This document shows, piece after piece, positions 9,768 through 18,926 of a DNA stretch of 64,000 nt (the stretch's first letter is position 1; every line of letters begins with the position of its first letter). The stretch is taken from assembly GCF_000244875.1 (NCBI RefSeq), contig NC_016791.1, positions 2,547,001 through 2,611,000 on the forward strand, read 5' to 3'. Under the pieces are notes generated by a model. That model ran no database searches. It was not told the DNA's origin and saw only the letters and a list, made by a program, of their open reading frames with translations. Made by a program: the position numbers and the translations under genes. Origin of the DNA: Clostridium sp. BNL1100. Lineage in GTDB: Bacteria > Bacillota > Clostridia > Acetivibrionales > DSM-1351.

Positions 9768-10613
9768 CTAGCTTACCTTCAATTCCAATCTCAGCTTATC
9801 GGCAATCATAGCAATAAATTCTGAATTGGTAGGTTTGCCCTTACCGATATTTACTGTATATCCAAACAATGCATCAATAGCCTCTACCTGACCTCTGCTC
9901 CACGCAACTTCAATTGCATGGCGTATTGCTCTTTCAACTCTGCTTGGAGTAGTATTATATTCCTTTGCAATACTGGGGTATAACAATTTTGTGATGGAAT
10001 TTATAACGTCAAGGTCTTTAACAACCATCATTATTGCGTCTCTCAAATACTGGTAACCCTTAATATGTGCGGGTACTCCAATCTCATGCATGACATTTGT
10101 TACTTCAACTTCAAGGCTTCTTGAAGTATTATTAATATGTGCCGGTTTCTTTTCTGTGATGAATGAATCACTTTTGTGTTGCGATATGGAAGAATTCATT
10201 GATGTGGAAGTGCTAGCTGAAGGTAAATATGTGTTATCCTTAAGTTGTCTGATTCGGCTTACAAGAACATCCATGTCAAATGGCTTCACTATGTAGTACT
10301 CCGCACCTAATGATAAAGCGCGTTGGGTAATCTTATCCTGTCCTACGGCAGAAAGAACAATAAATAAAGGCTTTTTCTCAAGATTGGATGAAGCTATTTT
10401 TTCCAAAACGCCCAAGCCATCCAAATGAAGCATTATTATGTCCAGAATTGCTATATCAGGAGTATTTTGAAGGATCAAATCAACTGCTTCGAATCCATCT
10501 CTTGCAAGACCAACAACCTCTATATCTTCCTGGTTGGACAAGTACTCGCATAAGATGTCTCCAAACTCTCGGTTATCATCTGCGATTAGGACTTCTATTT
10601 TTTTACTACTCAA
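9768..10613 (-). CDS. spo0A: Stage 0 sporulation master regulator Spo0A
   Basis: Response regulator that switches on sporulation when phosphorylated. The receiver domain has DD at IADDN and phospho-acceptor Asp58 (ILDIIML; Asp69 if the longer start is used). The C-terminal Spo0A-specific helix-turn-helix domain ends with the conserved block [19 protein letters not shown] chose the TTG at 10613, giving MSSKKIEVL, because it matches the usual Spo0A N-terminus and has a G-rich site 8 bases upstream. An in-frame ATG at 10646 would add 11 residues but has no ribosome site. It follows spoIVB, the order seen across Bacillus and Clostridium. A TTGAAA/TATAAT promoter and a near-consensus 0A box lie upstream. 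Confidence 0.95.
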   Translation of the reverse strand: MSSKKIEVLIADDNREFGDILCEYLSNQEDIEVVGLARDGFEAVDLILQNTPDIAILDIIMLHLDGLGVLEKIASSNLEKKPLFIVLSAVGQDKITQRALSLGAEYYIVKPFDMDVLVSRIRQLKDNTYLPSASTSTSMNSSISQHKSDSFITEKKPAHINNTSRSLEVEVTNVMHEIGVPAHIKGYQYLRDAIMMVVKDLDVINSITKLLYPSIAKEYNTTPSRVERAIRHAIEVAWSRGQVEAIDALFGYTVNIGKGKPTNSEFIAMIADKLRLELKVS

Positions 10614-10662
10614 ACTGAAAACCCCCCATGTTTTTAATTTTTCCATTATATGTCATGAATCT

Positions 10663-10691
10663 ATTATATTTTGAACTCGACATTATTTCAA
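10663..10691 (-). promoter_or_regulatory. spo0A promoter with near-consensus 0A box
   Basis: Minus strand: TTGAAA (10686-10691), 17-base spacer, TATAAT (10663-10668), ending 50 bases before the TTG start. The spacer contains TGTCGAG (10676-10682), one base from the Spo0A box TGTCGAA, which would allow feedback by Spo0A itself. Sequence match only. Confidence 0.5.
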
Positions 10692-10801
10692 GTTTTTTAC
10701 ACCAATTGCCAAGGAATTATTTTTTTAGAAATTTTAAAATCCGCTCTATAAGTCTATAGTAGCACATTTTCTTGCATTTTAAAAATTTTCTTTTAAAATA
10801 A

Positions 10802-10847
10802 AAAACATTATATTATTGCCCAAAAAGAGAAATAAGTATAATGTTTT
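10802..10847 (-). terminator. Terminator after spoIVB
   Basis: Minus-strand stem AAAACATTATA/TATAATGTTTT with a T-rich tail, 41 bases past the spoIVB stop. It separates spoIVB from the spo0A promoter. Confidence 0.7.
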
Positions 10848-10887
10848 CATTTATATTTATGTTACTTGCTGACATTTTATCTGTAGT

Positions 10888-12201
10888 TTATCCTGCTTCT
10901 TTCTTTGCAGGGAATTCGGAAATATTTTTTAACATCCATTCTACAAATATTCCGTAACCTCTTGTAGGATCATTAACCAAAACATGTGTGACAGCTCCGA
11001 TTAATTTACCGTTTTGTATTATTGGACTGCCTGACATACCCTGAACAATTCCTCCGGTAGAATTCAATAGCTTCTTATCAGTTACCCTCAGAACCATCCC
11101 TTTTGGCCCACTGAAAGACTGCCTTGAAACCTTTTCAATCATTATACTGAACTCTTCAATTTTGTTTCCTTCTATATTTGACAAAATCGTTGCAGGTCCA
11201 ACTTTTACTTGTCCTCGTAAGCCTATTGGATATAATCGGTTTTTGTTAATATGAAAATCTTCAAACATCTGCCCATATATTCCGCATTCTGCATTGGTAA
11301 ATATATTTCCCAATGGAGGCTTGTTTTCCATGAATATTCCTTTAAGCTCTCCCGGCGTTCCTTGCTCGCCTTTTCTTACCGAAATAATATTTGATTCCAT
11401 TACTTCTCCGCTGTTAACGGGCATCAATGTTCCGGTGTCAGCATCCGTTATTCCATGCCCCAGTGCGCCAAATCCGTGAGTTTCGGGATCATAAAATGTC
11501 ATAGTTCCTATACCCGCTGTGCTGTCTCTTACCCATAATCCAATGTGATATTTTTTGTCATTTACGCCTTCAATTGGATTAATGGTAGTACTCATAAATT
11601 CATTTCCACGTTTGAATTTAATTGTTAGCTTGTCTCCTTTACAGTAATCAATCTGGTCAATCAGATCTTTGATACCTGACAATTTTTTGCTATTTACCTC
11701 ATAAATGACATCTCCTGTCTTTATACCTCCATCCTTGGCAGGCGCAGACTTAGAACCGTCAGGCTTATCAACCTCACTAAGACCGATTACTAAAATACCA
11801 TCCATTTTAATTTTAACCCCTATAGTATTTCCGCATGCAGCAAGCTTTTTGCTAGGAATTATGTCTACTTGCATAGTCTTTAACGGTATAACTCCAAATG
11901 CTTTGAAATTAAGTTTCACCGAGCCTCTCTTTTGTGTTTTAAAAGAAAGGGGTGATATTAATTCCAGGTAATTCCCCTGTGCTTTTATATCAGTATTATT
12001 AAGTTTTAAAACTGCCCTGTTATCAGCCTTGATATTTACAAAATAGAAGCTCTTAAAATTGTAAATATACTCCTCTCCTTCCAGAAGAATAAGCTTTTCT
12101 GGAATTACGGAAAATGCTTGCAAGTAACTGAGTGTAATAACACAAAAACAAACAAATAATAATACAAACAGCTTTTTCTTATTTGATTTGATATAGTGCA
12201 T
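10888..12201 (-). CDS. spoIVB: SpoIVB serine peptidase (S55)
   Basis: Forespore-secreted protease that cleaves SpoIVFA and so triggers pro-sigma-K processing. An N-terminal hydrophobic anchor (about 10-30) is followed by a PDZ domain (about 125-210) and the S55 peptidase domain. The catalytic dyad fits His249 in ALGHGITD and Ser390 in GMSGSP; the conserved Asp375 in VTDKKLL is also present. The 437-residue length matches Bacillus SpoIVB. It is separated from recN by two hairpins, so it is likely transcribed on its own in sporulating cells. Confidence 0.95.
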   Translation of the reverse strand: MHYIKSNKKKLFVLLFVCFCVITLSYLQAFSVIPEKLILLEGEEYIYNFKSFYFVNIKADNRAVLKLNNTDIKAQGNYLELISPLSFKTQKRGSVKLNFKAFGVIPLKTMQVDIIPSKKLAACGNTIGVKIKMDGILVIGLSEVDKPDGSKSAPAKDGGIKTGDVIYEVNSKKLSGIKDLIDQIDYCKGDKLTIKFKRGNEFMSTTINPIEGVNDKKYHIGLWVRDSTAGIGTMTFYDPETHGFGALGHGITDADTGTLMPVNSGEVMESNIISVRKGEQGTPGELKGIFMENKPPLGNIFTNAECGIYGQMFEDFHINKNRLYPIGLRGQVKVGPATILSNIEGNKIEEFSIMIEKVSRQSFSGPKGMVLRVTDKKLLNSTGGIVQGMSGSPIIQNGKLIGAVTHVLVNDPTRGYGIFVEWMLKNISEFPAKKEAG

Positions 12202-12257
12202 TTATTTTCACTCTCCCGATATTTAAAATATCTTTACGGCTGCTTGCGGATAATAAA

Positions 12258-12279
12258 ATCACGCCTATTAAAGCGTGAT
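12258..12279 (-). terminator. Hairpin between recN and spoIVB
   Basis: Stem ATCACGC/GCGTGAT with a TTTTATT tail on the minus strand, downstream of the stronger recN terminator. It may be a second terminator. Confidence 0.5.
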
Positions 12280-12330
12280 CTCAAAATCATAATCATAAGT
12301 TAACCTTTATGCATTTTTATTATTCAAGTA

Positions 12331-12373
12331 AAAAAAAACATGACAGGTAATTAAAGCTCATATCTGTCATGTT
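12331..12373 (-). terminator. Strong terminator after recN
   Basis: Minus-strand stem ACATGACAG/CTGTCATGT followed by nine T residues (12330-12338), 37 bases past the recN stop. It probably ends the nusB-to-recN transcription unit. Confidence 0.88.
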
Positions 12374-12409
12374 TAGCGACTTTTCGATTTTTGGAAACGA
12401 TTTCTATAA

Positions 12410-14110
12410 TTATTTTTTCTTAAAATTTTCAGCAGAGTGAAGTAATTCTTCCGCATGCTTATAAGCAATGGAAGTTATGTCAGAACCTCCTATTATTCTT
12501 GCTATTTCCTGAATACGGCCCTTTTCATCCAAAATTCTTACGGTAGTGTATGTATTTTCACCGTTAGAATTTTTTTCAATATAGAGGTGATTATCCGCCA
12601 TACAAGCCAGCTGGGACAAGTGAGTCACACAGATAACCTGATGGGTTCTAGATATATAGGACAGCTTTTCTCCAACTTTTTGAGCTGCTTTTCCGCTGAT
12701 TCCAGTATCAATCTCATCAAATATAAGTGTTGGGATTGCATCTACATTGGCAAGAATAGTTTTTATAGCAAGCATAATTCTTGACATTTCACCACCCGAA
12801 GCTATTCTGCTAAGTGGTTTCAGAGGTTCCCCCGCATTACTTGAAATCAGGAATTCCACATTATCCAAACCATTTTTAGTAAAATTATTCTTTGTATCAT
12901 CCATTATAATATTGACTTTGAAACGGGCATTTTTCATTTCAAGATTTTCAAGTTCAGCGGTTATATTACTTTCAAGAATCAGAGCTGCCTTTTCCCTCTG
13001 AGAATGCAGCTTGGTAGCTGTTTCCAGTAATTTTTGAGTTATGGATACCAGCTGCTTTTTCAAGTCTTCAGCAAGGCTTTCACTCTGGAGTAATTCGTCA
13101 TATTCTACCTGGGATTTCTTGAGAAAATCCAAGGCTTCCATAATACCTGCTCCATACTTCCTCTTTACCCTGGTAATAATATCAAGTCTTTCCTCTATTA
13201 CGGACAGTTCATCAGGGTCAAAATCACCTTCATCCCTTCTTGCCCTCAACTCCTCACAAATATCCTCAAGCTGGTAAACAACTGATTCCAGTTTTTCAGA
13301 CAAAGGAATAAGTCCTTCATCGTACTTCTGAACGGCAGCAAGCTCGGAAAGTGCCTTGTTAATATTATATAGAGCTGATTTACCACTGTCTCCGCCATCA
13401 CTCAGCAATTGATAAGAACTATGTATGGAATTCATTATTTTCTCGGAATTAGCGAGTAGTTGTCTCCTTTTTAATAGCTCCTCGTCCTCGCCTTCCTTTA
13501 GTTTGGCATTTTTTATTTCGTCAATCTGAAATTTCAGCATATCCATTCTGCGTTCAATTTCACCTTTATCCCCAACAATGCCTTTGAGTTTGGATTTTAC
13601 TGATTTATATTCCTCAAAGAGACAATGATATTCAGACTTAACTTTTTGAATGGCTTCTCCGCCAAAAGCATCCAATAATTCAATATGTGATTCTGTTTTA
13701 AGCAGCGACTGATTGTCGTGCTGACCGTGGATATCTAAAAGAAGCTGCCCTACCTGTTTGAGCACTGAAACATTTACCAATCTTCCGTTTATACGACACG
13801 TATTCTTTCCGCTCAAGCCTATTTCCCTTGATAGGATTAAACTGCCATCCTCATGTTCAATACCCAGTTCGTTCAAAATGTCATTTATATATGTACTGTC
13901 ATATTCGAACACAGCTTCAATAAATGCCTTTTCTTTACCATTTCTAATTATGTCCCTGTTTACACGTTCTCCGAGGACAGCATTTATTGAATCGATAAGA
14001 ATGGACTTTCCTGCACCGGTTTCACCTGTAAGGACATTTAACCCCGGTGCAATTTCAAGACTTATCTTATCAATAAGTGCAATATTCTGGATATCGAGCT
14101 GTAACAGCAT
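12410..14110 (-). CDS. recN: DNA repair protein RecN
   Basis: SMC-like ATPase of double-strand-break repair. Walker A GETGAGKS lies at about 29-36 with Walker B IFDEIDTGISG near residue 460, the ABC signature ASGGEMSR before it, and a long coiled coil between. The 566-residue length is normal. The gene follows argR with 30 bases between, as in Bacillus. All nucleotide-binding motifs are intact. Confidence 0.96.
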   Translation of the reverse strand: MLLQLDIQNIALIDKISLEIAPGLNVLTGETGAGKSILIDSINAVLGERVNRDIIRNGKEKAFIEAVFEYDSTYINDILNELGIEHEDGSLILSREIGLSGKNTCRINGRLVNVSVLKQVGQLLLDIHGQHDNQSLLKTESHIELLDAFGGEAIQKVKSEYHCLFEEYKSVKSKLKGIVGDKGEIERRMDMLKFQIDEIKNAKLKEGEDEELLKRRQLLANSEKIMNSIHSSYQLLSDGGDSGKSALYNINKALSELAAVQKYDEGLIPLSEKLESVVYQLEDICEELRARRDEGDFDPDELSVIEERLDIITRVKRKYGAGIMEALDFLKKSQVEYDELLQSESLAEDLKKQLVSITQKLLETATKLHSQREKAALILESNITAELENLEMKNARFKVNIIMDDTKNNFTKNGLDNVEFLISSNAGEPLKPLSRIASGGEMSRIMLAIKTILANVDAIPTLIFDEIDTGISGKAAQKVGEKLSYISRTHQVICVTHLSQLACMADNHLYIEKNSNGENTYTTVRILDEKGRIQEIARIIGGSDITSIAYKHAEELLHSAENFKKK

Positions 14111-14140
14111 ACAAAAACACCTGCCTGTTTAAAAAGTAAT

Positions 14141-14593
14141 TTATGATTTTATCATTTTATTAAATTTATTAACAATGTCCTCAGCAATTTTTTCAGCCCT
14201 GCAAACCATTATCAATGTATCATCTCCGGCAATTGTACCCAGTATTTCAGTCCATTTGAGGGAGTCTATTGCAGAACCGGCTGCCTGAGCCATACCTGAA
14301 AGAGTCTTAACAACAACAATATTATTTGCGTAATCGCTTGAAACATATGCTTCTGTAAGTATGGTAATCAATCTGTTTGAAACCTGATTTTCAGACTGAG
14401 CGAAAGCAGAATATTTATATTTGCCTTCAGCAGTCATAACCTTAATCAGCCTTAGTTCCTTAATATCACGGGAAACTGTGGCCTGAGTTACATCCATCCC
14501 TTGTTGTTTGAGCTTTTCTGCAAGCTCTTCCTGTGTTTCAATATCGTTATTATCGATTATATCCAAAATTTTTGCATGCCTGTTATATTTCAT
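14141..14593 (-). CDS. argR: Arginine repressor ArgR/AhrC
   Basis: Arginine-dependent regulator of arginine metabolism genes. The N-terminal winged helix contains TQEELAEKL and TQATVSRDIKEL; the C-terminal hexamer core has the arginine-binding GTIAGDDTLIMV. The 150-residue length is typical. It sits between nadK and recN with 3 bases to the nadK stop, indicating an operon. No arginine genes are adjacent, which is usual for this locus. Confidence 0.95.
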   Translation of the reverse strand: MKYNRHAKILDIIDNNDIETQEELAEKLKQQGMDVTQATVSRDIKELRLIKVMTAEGKYKYSAFAQSENQVSNRLITILTEAYVSSDYANNIVVVKTLSGMAQAAGSAIDSLKWTEILGTIAGDDTLIMVCRAEKIAEDIVNKFNKMIKS

Positions 14594-14596
14594 ATT

Positions 14597-15457
14597 TTAC
14601 TCCTCTTTTCTCTCGTAAATTTTACTTCTAAGTACGGTAAAAAAGTTTTTAGAATTCACTCTGATTATTTTTACAGTACTGTCTGTTTTCTCTATTTCCA
14701 GGTAATCCCCACCTGTAATTTCAAGATTTTTTTGTCCGTCCACAGTTACAATAGCTTTGTGCTCAAAACCCTGTGAGACACATATTTTTATTTTTCGCAT
14801 ATCCGATGTAATTAATGCTCTTGAAGACAAAATATGCGGACAAATCGGAGTTATGATAATCAGCCCCGATGTAGGCTCAACTATGGGCCCTCCTGCCGAT
14901 AAAGAATACGCTGTGGAGCCTGTTGGGGTAGCAACAACGATGCCGTCCCCCGGATACATCTCAACAAGGTTATTATCAATATAAGTACTAAGGTGAAGTA
15001 TTCTTGGAATACCCCCTCTCGAAATCACAATATCATTTATTGCCACGTCCCGGGCAACCAACTTCCCATCCTTATATAATTTGGATGATAACATTATTCT
15101 ATCTTCTAAAGTGTACCTGTCATTCAATATATTTTCTACCGCTTTGTCTATTTCACCTTTTTCAACATCAGTTAAAAACCCAAGAGAACCAAGGTTAATT
15201 CCCAACATAGGGAGTCCGTACAAATATGCGGTTCTGGCTGTTCTCAGAAAAGTGCCGTCTCCACCGAGGCATATGATCATATCGCAATTATCACAAATTT
15301 CAACTACATGGTTGTCAATATCATCCATTTCAAAAGTACCGTCATAAGTAGGCAATACAGCTTGTCCACCGTGTTTTTTAATACTTTCAACCAATTGTTT
15401 TGTATATTCTAAACCTTTATCTTTTTCTCTGTTGGTTATAATTCCGATTTTCTTCAT
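14597..15457 (-). CDS. nadK: NAD kinase
   Basis: Phosphorylates NAD to NADP. GGDGTFLR carries the catalytic Asp; LGINLGSLGFLTD and the glycine-rich TPTGSTAYSLSAGGPI complete the fold. The ATG at 15457 was preferred because it has GGAGG 9 bases upstream and gives the usual MKKIGIITN start. The in-frame ATG at 15490 would add 11 residues and covers that ribosome site. Length is then 286 residues. Confidence 0.95.
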   Translation of the reverse strand: MKKIGIITNREKDKGLEYTKQLVESIKKHGGQAVLPTYDGTFEMDDIDNHVVEICDNCDMIICLGGDGTFLRTARTAYLYGLPMLGINLGSLGFLTDVEKGEIDKAVENILNDRYTLEDRIMLSSKLYKDGKLVARDVAINDIVISRGGIPRILHLSTYIDNNLVEMYPGDGIVVATPTGSTAYSLSAGGPIVEPTSGLIIITPICPHILSSRALITSDMRKIKICVSQGFEHKAIVTVDGQKNLEITGGDYLEIEKTDSTVKIIRVNSKNFFTVLRSKIYERKEE

Positions 15458-15525
15458 AGTCGTCAGCCTCCATGAGCCGTGCAGTAACATAGTTGTTTAT
15501 CTTTTTTTACACTTTAACAGATTAT

Positions 15526-16338
15526 TCAGCTTTTTACCAGTGTGTTGTGTGCTTCGGAAACAACACTTTCTACAAGTTCATTAATATCTTTTGAATCCTG
15601 ATTTTCTTTTTTTGTTGTATACAATAAATACTCTATATTGCCTTCCGGGCCTTTAATCGGTGAAAACGATAACTCTTTTATATATAAATTACTGGCAATA
15701 ACAAAATTAATTATATTAAATATAACTTCCTTATGAACAGCGCTGTCCCTCACAACACCGTGCTTGCCAACCTTTTCCCGCCCTGCCTCAAACTGTGGTT
15801 TTATAAGACATACCAGCTCAGCCTCGTCCTTTAAAAGTGCCAAAACTGCCGGCAACACCTTTGTAAGTGATATAAACGAAACATCTATTGACGCAAAATC
15901 AGATAAAAAGCCGATATCTTCCGGCTTAACATATCTGACATTTGTACGTTCCATACATATGACTCTGGGGTCGTTTCTCAACTCCCATGCCAGCTGACCA
16001 TACCCAACATCTACAGCAACTACCTTTGTTGCACCGTTTTTAAGCATACAATCCGTAAAACCTCCGGTTGACGCACCTATATCAAGGCAGGTTTTATCTT
16101 CAAGATTTATATTAAAACGACTGACGGCTTTAGCAAGCTTTAATCCTCCCCTGCTTACATAAGGATTGACATTTTCCTTTATTTCAATCTCACATTCAAC
16201 AGGGACTTTTGTACCCGGCTTGTCCTCCCTGATTCCATCAATCCACACAAGTCCGGCCATAATAGCACTCTTGCATTTTTCACGGCTCTCAAACAAGCCT
16301 TTATTTACAAGTAGTACATCAAGTCTTTCCTTTTCCAA
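15526..16338 (-). CDS. tlyA: TlyA-family rRNA 2'-O-methyltransferase (S4 domain)
   Basis: Predicted SAM-dependent ribosomal RNA methyltransferase. An S4 RNA-binding domain (1-60, RLDVLLVNKGLFESREK) precedes a Rossmann fold with the SAM loop LDIGASTGGFTDCML and an SFISL motif. 270 residues is normal for TlyA/YqxC. It lies 22 bases after dxs, a conserved Firmicute pairing. Some TlyA proteins have been reported as haemolysins; the methyltransferase role is better supported by the motifs. Confidence 0.92.
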   Translation of the reverse strand: MEKERLDVLLVNKGLFESREKCKSAIMAGLVWIDGIREDKPGTKVPVECEIEIKENVNPYVSRGGLKLAKAVSRFNINLEDKTCLDIGASTGGFTDCMLKNGATKVVAVDVGYGQLAWELRNDPRVICMERTNVRYVKPEDIGFLSDFASIDVSFISLTKVLPAVLALLKDEAELVCLIKPQFEAGREKVGKHGVVRDSAVHKEVIFNIINFVIASNLYIKELSFSPIKGPEGNIEYLLYTTKKENQDSKDINELVESVVSEAHNTLVKS

Positions 16339-16360
16339 AATATACCCTCCAAAAGATTTA

Positions 16361-18232
16361 TTATAACGTGGTATTTTTTAACATATCTATTATATCATTT
16401 GTTACGGCGTCTGTATCTAATCTGAGTTTTTTCATTAGTTCTTCTCTTGAACCCTGAGATATAAACTGCTCCGGCAAACCTTTTATGAGTAAACGTGTTT
16501 TATAATTAAAAGTGTTAAGGGTATCAAGTACTCTGCTGCCGAATCCACCCATTACACAATTGTCTTCCATTGTTACGAGGTTTGTATATTTATCTGCACA
16601 TTCCTTAATCAATTCTACATCCAAAGGCTTAATAAACCTTGCACTGACAACTCCTGCATTAATACCTTGCTCTTTCAACTTTTCTGATACTTGTAAAGCT
16701 GTTTCAACCATACTGCCGACAGCCAGTATACACACATGCTGTCCCTCTCTTAGCACTGCTCCCTTGCCAGATACTAAAGGTATTTCCTGTTTTAGTAAAT
16801 CTTTTCCTCTGCCTCTGGGATATCTGATAGCTATAGGCCCGGTATGTTTGTTTATTGCATAATCAACCATTGCTTTTAGCTCATAATAGTCGGCAGGAGC
16901 CATTATTGTAAAATCAGGTATGTGATTTAAAAATGACAGATCAAATTCACCCTGATGAGTTTCTCCATCCTCACCTACAATCCCAGCTCTGTCCACGCCT
17001 ATAACTACATGCAGTTTCTGAAGTGCTACGTCATGTATTAACTGGTCATATGCTCTTTGTAAAAATGATGAATAAATTGCAACAACCGGTATCATACCAT
17101 TAATGGCCATTCCGGCAGCTGACGTAACTGCATGCTGTTCGGCTATACCCACGTCAAAAAACCTTTGAGGGTACTTTTCACTGAATTTGGATAACCCGGT
17201 TCCCTTTGCCATTGCTGCTGATATGGCAACCACCCTGTCATTCACTCCGGCAGCTTCTAAAACCGCTTCTCCAAAAACTTCAGAATAGTCGGGCAACTTC
17301 TTACCGTAGGTTTCTCCGGTCTCCACCTCAAAAGGTGCTATTCCATGAAATCTGTCAGGACTTTCTTCTGCATAAGAATAACCCTTTCCCTTCTGAGTAC
17401 ATACATGAATTAGAACAGGCCCTTTAATTTTTTTTGCTGCCTGTAGTGATTTATTTAACTCATCCAGACTGTGTCCATCTACAGGTCCGTAATATTTATA
17501 ACCTAACTGTTCAAAAAATACTCCCGGTGTAATGAGGTATTTCACAGTACTTTTTAATTTTCGTACAGCTTTTCTGGCTTTCTTACCAATATTCGGCATT
17601 TTGTCAAGAAAATTATCTATATCCTCCTTAGTCTTTGTGTAAACAGGGTCAGTACGCAGTTTACTTAAGTATCTTGACATTCCGCCAACATTTTGTGCTA
17701 TGGACATCTCATTGTCATTAAGTATCACAATAAAGTTACTTGTCAGTCTTCCGGCATCATTTAAGGCTTCATAGGCCATTCCGCCGGTCATTGCTCCATC
17801 ACCTATCACAGCCATTACACTGTAGTTTTCTTTCTTTATATCCCTTGCACGGGCAATACCCAGTGCTGCAGAAATTGATGTACTGCTGTGCCCTGTGTTG
17901 AAACAATCATGTACGCTTTCACAGGTTTTGGGAAATCCGGCTAAACCTCCGAATTTACGTAACGTATCAAAATCTGCTTTTCGGCCTGTCAATATTTTGT
18001 GGACATATGATTGATGTCCTACATCCCAAACAATTTTGTCCCTATTTGTATTAAAGTTATTATGAATCGCAAGTGTCAATTCAACAACACCAAGATTAGA
18101 GGCTAAATGCCCCCCGGTTTTTGAAACTTTATATATAAGAAATGTTCTGATTTCTTCTGCAAGAACCTTTAACTGTTCAATCTCCAATTTTTCTATATCT
18201 TCAGGAGAGTTTATACTATCCAAATACCCCAC
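16361..18232 (-). CDS. dxs: 1-deoxy-D-xylulose-5-phosphate synthase
   Basis: Thiamine-diphosphate enzyme that joins pyruvate and glyceraldehyde 3-phosphate, the first step of the MEP isoprenoid pathway. The ThDP-binding GDGAMTGGMAYEALNDAG and VGHQSYVHKILTGR motifs are clear, as is the transketolase-like centre with HQGEFD. 623 residues is full length. It begins 5 bases after the end of oapA and is in the same unit as ispA, so precursor and prenyl-chain synthesis are linked here around the OLE RNA. Confidence 0.97.
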   Translation of the reverse strand: MGYLDSINSPEDIEKLEIEQLKVLAEEIRTFLIYKVSKTGGHLASNLGVVELTLAIHNNFNTNRDKIVWDVGHQSYVHKILTGRKADFDTLRKFGGLAGFPKTCESVHDCFNTGHSSTSISAALGIARARDIKKENYSVMAVIGDGAMTGGMAYEALNDAGRLTSNFIVILNDNEMSIAQNVGGMSRYLSKLRTDPVYTKTKEDIDNFLDKMPNIGKKARKAVRKLKSTVKYLITPGVFFEQLGYKYYGPVDGHSLDELNKSLQAAKKIKGPVLIHVCTQKGKGYSYAEESPDRFHGIAPFEVETGETYGKKLPDYSEVFGEAVLEAAGVNDRVVAISAAMAKGTGLSKFSEKYPQRFFDVGIAEQHAVTSAAGMAINGMIPVVAIYSSFLQRAYDQLIHDVALQKLHVVIGVDRAGIVGEDGETHQGEFDLSFLNHIPDFTIMAPADYYELKAMVDYAINKHTGPIAIRYPRGRGKDLLKQEIPLVSGKGAVLREGQHVCILAVGSMVETALQVSEKLKEQGINAGVVSARFIKPLDVELIKECADKYTNLVTMEDNCVMGGFGSRVLDTLNTFNYKTRLLIKGLPEQFISQGSREELMKKLRLDTDAVTNDIIDMLKNTTL

Positions 18233-18237
18233 TTGTA

Positions 18238-18899
18238 TTACTCCTTTATAGTACCTTTGTTAGTGCATTTTTTTTTATTATTCCATTTCTTTTTCTTTTT
18301 AAAATTTAATTTTCCGAAAAGAAATTTTATAACAACTGCTACTTTATATATAATGTAATTACTATTTTGCAATGCTACGGATTTACCCAGTGCTTTTCCG
18401 CCAACAGTGAGGGATGCAACCATTGCTGTAATTGAAAGTCCAAAAATAGAATTTTGTGCATCAGTACCTCCGCCCGAAAACTTGTATACTATAAAAGCAG
18501 CCGCCGTACCACTTATTACACCGCAAATATCCCCAACGACATCGTTGCAGAAATTTGAGACCTTGTCGGCATTTCTTATTAATATAACAGCCTGTTTAGC
18601 ACCATAAAGCTTTCTTGATGCCATAGAATGAAAGGGTGCTTCATCCGCAGCTGTCGCAGCTGTACCTATCAGGTCAAATAATATACTTATGATTATTATA
18701 ACAAAAACAATAAGAAATGAAACAACTGTGGTAGCATTACCTAATGTTTCATTTGAAAAAAAAGACATAAAAATAGAAATGAAAAAAGTGATTACCGTTA
18801 TTAAAAGTGTCCAAACTCTTGTTTTTTTTTAGAGCTAATTGCATTAGCCCTGAATTTAACTTTCTTTTCATCGGCTGGATGTTTAAAATTATCTTCCAC
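18238..18899 (-). CDS. oapA: OLE-associated membrane protein OapA, out of frame at an A9 run
   Basis: DUF21-like membrane protein that in Bacillus halodurans binds OLE RNA. The part in one frame is 18238-18768, starting at an ATG with no ribosome site and cutting into a membrane segment. Upstream, GGAGG followed 6 bases later by GTG at 18899 opens a 29-codon frame (VEDNFKHPADEKKVKF...) that runs into nine A residues at 18822-18830 and stops at 18801. Adding one A joins it to KKTRVWTLLITVITFF..., which continues in frame into MSFFSNETLG. The restored protein of about 220 residues would have a charged N-terminus, helix 1 (TLLITVITFFISIF), helix 2 (VVSFLIVFVIIIIS), the AADEAPFHSMASRK loop and a Gly/Ala-rich helix (ICGVISGTAAAFIV). 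The break may be a sequencing error, a true mutation or transcriptional slippage. Confidence 0.85.
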
Positions 18900-18926
18900 A
18901 CCAATCCTCCAGATTTATTAGAAAAA

